7,980 nt of DNA, from positions 1 through 7,980 of the forward strand of contig JAJTHY010000057.1 of assembly GCA_021298045.1 (NCBI GenBank), written 5' to 3'. Every line of letters begins with the position of its first letter. Position 1 is the first letter of the stretch. The notes beneath the pieces are model-generated. The model ran no database searches, was not told where the DNA came from, and saw nothing but the letters and a program-made list of their open reading frames with translations. The DNA is from Candidatus Jidaibacter sp. (lineage in GTDB: Bacteria > Pseudomonadota > Alphaproteobacteria > Rickettsiales > Midichloriaceae). A program made the translations under genes and the position numbers. Shown here one piece after another: positions 5,206-7,980 of this stretch.

Positions 5206-7623
5206 TTAAGCGTCTAAATTTTCAACCTTCAAAGCATTATCTTGAATGAAAGCCCTTCTTGGCTCCACCACATCTCCCATAAGCACGGTAAACACTTCTT
5301 CGGCTGCATCGAAATCTTCCACGCGAACTTGAAGTAGTACTCTGGTTTCAGGGTTTAATGTGGTATCCCATAATTGGTCTGCATTCATCTCACCAAGTCC
5401 TTTAAACCTTTGCAATAAAAGACCAGTTTTAGCTGCCTCAAAGAAATTCTCCATGAATTCAGATGGAGTTCTACAAATCACTTTTTTCTCTTTGCGGGAT
5501 ATTTCCACTGGGTGCTCAAATATGTGGCGCACTGATGAAATTAATGCCTCAATTTTAGAGGCTTCATGATCAGAAATGGTGTGTTTATTTACTATAGTTT
5601 CTTCATTCACACCACGTTCGTTGCGTGTCATCGAAAGATCGCCATTATCAAATTTAACCTGCCAAGATGCTTGGTGAGCGGTTTCCATAGCACTTAAATA
5701 AGTTTGTAGCTTACTCACAACTTGGTCTATGTTTGCTTCTTTGTTATAAAAGCCAGCAATGATAACTGCTTCTAGCATTCTAACAGAAACGGACTTAGCA
5801 GCTGCAAGTAGTGTAGCATAATATTCGTTAAGAGTTTTTAAAAGCTCTAATAAATCGCTCCCTGCGCGCTGTTCGCCACCTGAGGTAACAACCGTATTCT
5901 CAACTGCAGAGTTAATTAGATAATCTTGCAACTCTCTTTCATTCTTGATATAAAGCTCAACTTGCCCTCTTTTCACTTTGTAAAGTGGCGGTTGGGCTAT
6001 GTAAAGGTTTCCTGCCTTAATAACTTCAGGCATGTGGCGGTAGAAGAAGGTAAGCAATAGAGTTCTAATATGCGCGCCATCAACATCCGCATCGGTCATG
6101 ATAATGATTTTGTGATATCTTAATTTCGCAAGATTAAACTCATCTGGCCCAATGCTAGTGCCAAGAGCGGTTATTATCGTGCCTATTTCAGCTGATCCAA
6201 GCATTTTGTCAAACCTAGCGCGTTCCACATTCAGTATTTTACCTTTGAGCGGCAATATTGCTTGTATCCTACGATCACGCCCCTGCTTAGCTGGCCCACC
6301 TGCAGATTCCCCCTCTACCAGGAATAGCTCGCACTCTGTAGGGTCTTTAGATTGGCAATTGGCAAGTTTGCCTGGCAATGTGGAAATGTCTAAGCCACCT
6401 TTTTTGCGAGATAAATCCCTTGCCTTGCGTGCGGCTTCACGGGCAAATGCTGCATCTAATATTTTACCGATTATAATTTTCGCTTCGTGTGGATGGGTTT
6501 CTAGCCATTTGGAAAACAGCTCGCTCACCACTTGTTCAACTGCGGCTCTCACTTCATTATTCACGAGTTTGTCTTTGGTTTGGGATGCAAATTTAGGGTC
6601 TGGTACTTTAACAGAGAGTACAGAAGTAAGACCTTCACGCATATCTTCTGGAGAAAGGCTAACTTTTTCCTTTTTAAATGCACCGCTTTCATTGGCGTAG
6701 TTATTTATACATCTGGTTAAAGCCGCACGGAATCCAGCTAAGTGTGTGCCACCATCACGTTGGCGAATGTTGTTGGTAAAGCATAAAGAGTTTTCATGGT
6801 AGCTGTCATTCCACTGCATTGCCATGTCCACCATAACTTCCCCAGCATCGCCTTGTATTATGATAGTAGGATGAAGCGGAGTCTTTATTTTATCTAGTTC
6901 TTTAACAAATGCCTCAATACCACCGGTATATATGAGATCTGCTTCTAGTTTTGGATTTTCACGAAGGTCCTCAAGTATTATGTGTATGCCAGAATTTAAG
7001 AATGCTAACTCACGCATGCGGTGTTCAAGTGTTGCAAAGCTAAACTCTGTGACTGCAAAATATTTACTAGAGGGGTAGAATGTAATTTGGGAACCAGTTT
7101 TGCCTTCAGAGCTACCAACTTCGCGCAGATCATAGGCTTTAATGCCATCTTCAAAGCGTAATTCGTATTTTTTGCCACCGCGCCAAATTCTAAGCTCCAG
7201 CCAATCTGAAAGGGCATTTACTACGGAAACACCAACACCATGCAACCCACCAGAAACTTTATAGGAGTTATTATCAAACTTACCGCCAGCGTGCAGCTGA
7301 GTCATGATAACTTCAGCAGCAGAGACACCTTCCTCTTTATGGATATCGGTAGGGATCCCCCTGCCATCATCTCTCACAGTTACTGAGCCATCAGGGTTTA
7401 TAGAAATATAGATATTTTTGCAATGCCCGGCAAGTGCTTCGTCCACAGCGTTATCAACAACTTCATACACCATGTGATGCAAGCCGGTACCATCTGCTGT
7501 ATTACCTATGTACATCTCGGGGCGCTTTTGAACACCCTCTAAACCCTTTAAAACTTTTATTGAATCAGCCCCATATTCTTGGGCGTTTGTGTGTAATTTT
7601 TCTGCTTCTGATGTTTGTGTCAT
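5206..7623 (-). CDS. gyrB: DNA gyrase subunit B
   Basis: GyrB is the ATPase subunit of gyrase, which with GyrA introduces negative supercoils. The 805-residue protein is full length for the family. The GHKL ATPase domain shows E54 (catalytic base) and N58 in VYEVVDNAVDEAL, DDGRGIP (85-91), GGLHGVG (125-131) and the transducer lysine in QTK (348-350). The TOPRIM domain shows the catalytic E437 in VEGESAGG, LPLKGKILNVE (457-467) and the metal-binding DADVD (511-515). The C-terminal block RFKGLGEMNADQLWDTT (739-755) is typical. One oddity: the usual EGDSAGGSAK reads EGESAGGPAK here, so E439 replaces the Asp equivalent to E. coli D426 and P444 replaces the usual Ser. The gene stands alone, facing frr, and is not next to recF or dnaA in this window. 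The start lacks a strong ribosome-binding site, but the N-terminus aligns with the family. Confidence 0.98.
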   Translation of the reverse strand: MTQTSEAEKLHTNAQEYGADSIKVLKGLEGVQKRPEMYIGNTADGTGLHHMVYEVVDNAVDEALAGHCKNIYISINPDGSVTVRDDGRGIPTDIHKEEGVSAAEVIMTQLHAGGKFDNNSYKVSGGLHGVGVSVVNALSDWLELRIWRGGKKYELRFEDGIKAYDLREVGSSEGKTGSQITFYPSSKYFAVTEFSFATLEHRMRELAFLNSGIHIILEDLRENPKLEADLIYTGGIEAFVKELDKIKTPLHPTIIIQGDAGEVMVDMAMQWNDSYHENSLCFTNNIRQRDGGTHLAGFRAALTRCINNYANESGAFKKEKVSLSPEDMREGLTSVLSVKVPDPKFASQTKDKLVNNEVRAAVEQVVSELFSKWLETHPHEAKIIIGKILDAAFAREAARKARDLSRKKGGLDISTLPGKLANCQSKDPTECELFLVEGESAGGPAKQGRDRRIQAILPLKGKILNVERARFDKMLGSAEIGTIITALGTSIGPDEFNLAKLRYHKIIIMTDADVDGAHIRTLLLTFFYRHMPEVIKAGNLYIAQPPLYKVKRGQVELYIKNERELQDYLINSAVENTVVTSGGEQRAGSDLLELLKTLNEYYATLLAAAKSVSVRMLEAVIIAGFYNKEANIDQVVSKLQTYLSAMETAHQASWQVKFDNGDLSMTRNERGVNEETIVNKHTISDHEASKIEALISSVRHIFEHPVEISRKEKKVICRTPSEFMENFFEAAKTGLLLQRFKGLGEMNADQLWDTTLNPETRVLLQVRVEDFDAAEEVFTVLMGDVVEPRRAFIQDNALKVENLDA

Positions 7624-7649
7624 GGATCATAAAATAATTTAGCTAGAAG

Positions 7650-7678
7650 AATTTACCACAGCAATTTTGATATGGCAA
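7650..7678 (-). promoter_or_regulatory. candidate sigma70-type promoter for gyrB
   Basis: On the minus strand, TTGCCA (7678-7673, 5/6 to consensus) and TAAATT (7655-7650, 4/6) stand 17 bp apart. The start of transcription would fall near 7642, giving a leader of about 19 bases. MITE copy 2 begins 31 bp upstream of the -35 box, so an inserted element now forms the far upstream region of this promoter. Confidence 0.45.
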
Positions 7679-7709
7679 TGCAATACCACTTCCGGAAAAT
7701 AAATTAACA

Positions 7710-7980
7710 CAGGGCGACCGCATTAAAATTCAGAAGCAACGGCGTTACAACACGAACATGGATAAAAGCTTCAATGAATACCTTGTAATTTAAAGCAAAA
7801 ACCGCTAAAATCTTCGCTGTGAATGTGGCGCTCCATCTACTCATAGTCATTCCCGCGCAGGCGGGAATCTATAAATTCTGGTTGTGTAGCCTGGATCCCC
7901 GCCTACGCGAGGATGACAAAAAGGGTAGTGGTCCTGCAATGACACTCATTATGCTAATTAACCATTTTTTGACGACGCCT
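7710..7980. mobile_element. MITE copy 2, cut by the window edge
   Basis: These 271 bp align without gaps to 3033-3303, with seven mismatches (opposite 3067, 3099, 3127, 3166, 3180, 3193 and 3299), and in the same orientation. Similarity starts exactly at CAGGG, which fixes the left boundary. If full length, it should end near 8028 with the inverted terminal repeat followed by a copy of the left flank TAAATTAACA (7700-7709). It carries the same nested palindrome at 7846-7917 and no coding region. Confidence 0.92.

Noticed and set aside
6152..6700. 182-codon plus-strand ORF opposite gyrB
   Set aside because: Entirely antisense to the conserved GyrB TOPRIM region; composition is that of a frame shadow.

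Overview
The window looks like part of an AT-rich alphaproteobacterial chromosome, probably from a reduced, host-associated lineage of the Rickettsiales/Holosporales kind. This is an inference. It rests on the low GC, on the alphaproteobacterial look of the UMP kinase, ribosome recycling factor and GyrB proteins, on the repeat-filled spacers, and on lineage-specific membrane proteins beside core genes. No rRNA or CRISPR is present.

Layout. Bases 1-33 are the 5' half of a tRNA-Pro gene on the minus strand, cut by the window edge. Diverging from it on the plus strand are two membrane-protein genes that I do not recognise (213-1517 and 1592-3049). The first ends in a perfect 75-bp tandem duplication. 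The second ends inside a transposable element. Next come pyrH and frr on the plus strand, 4 bp apart and with a good promoter just before pyrH. A gene-free 488-bp spacer (4718-5205) separates frr from gyrB, which runs convergently on the minus strand (7623-5206) and has its own recognisable promoter.

The main find is a short non-autonomous transposon (MITE) of 319 bp at 3033-3351. It has perfect 19-bp terminal inverted repeats that begin CAGGG and a perfect 10-bp target-site duplication (GGACCTTCTC). A second copy, 264/271 identical and in the same orientation, starts at 7710 and leaves the window. The ends and duplication length fit the ISAs1 family of insertion sequences. The first copy landed in the last sense codon of the upstream gene. 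Its terminal repeat now supplies the stop codon, and the original stop can be rebuilt exactly from the sequence beyond the element. The frr-gyrB spacer holds a decayed relative of the same element.

Functionally, pyrH (UMP to UDP) and frr (recycling of post-termination ribosomes) form a small core operon, and gyrB encodes the ATPase subunit of DNA gyrase. The two membrane proteins share a short C-terminal motif and may act in the same process, but nothing here shows which. No multi-gene defence, secretion or biosynthetic system can be supported from this window.
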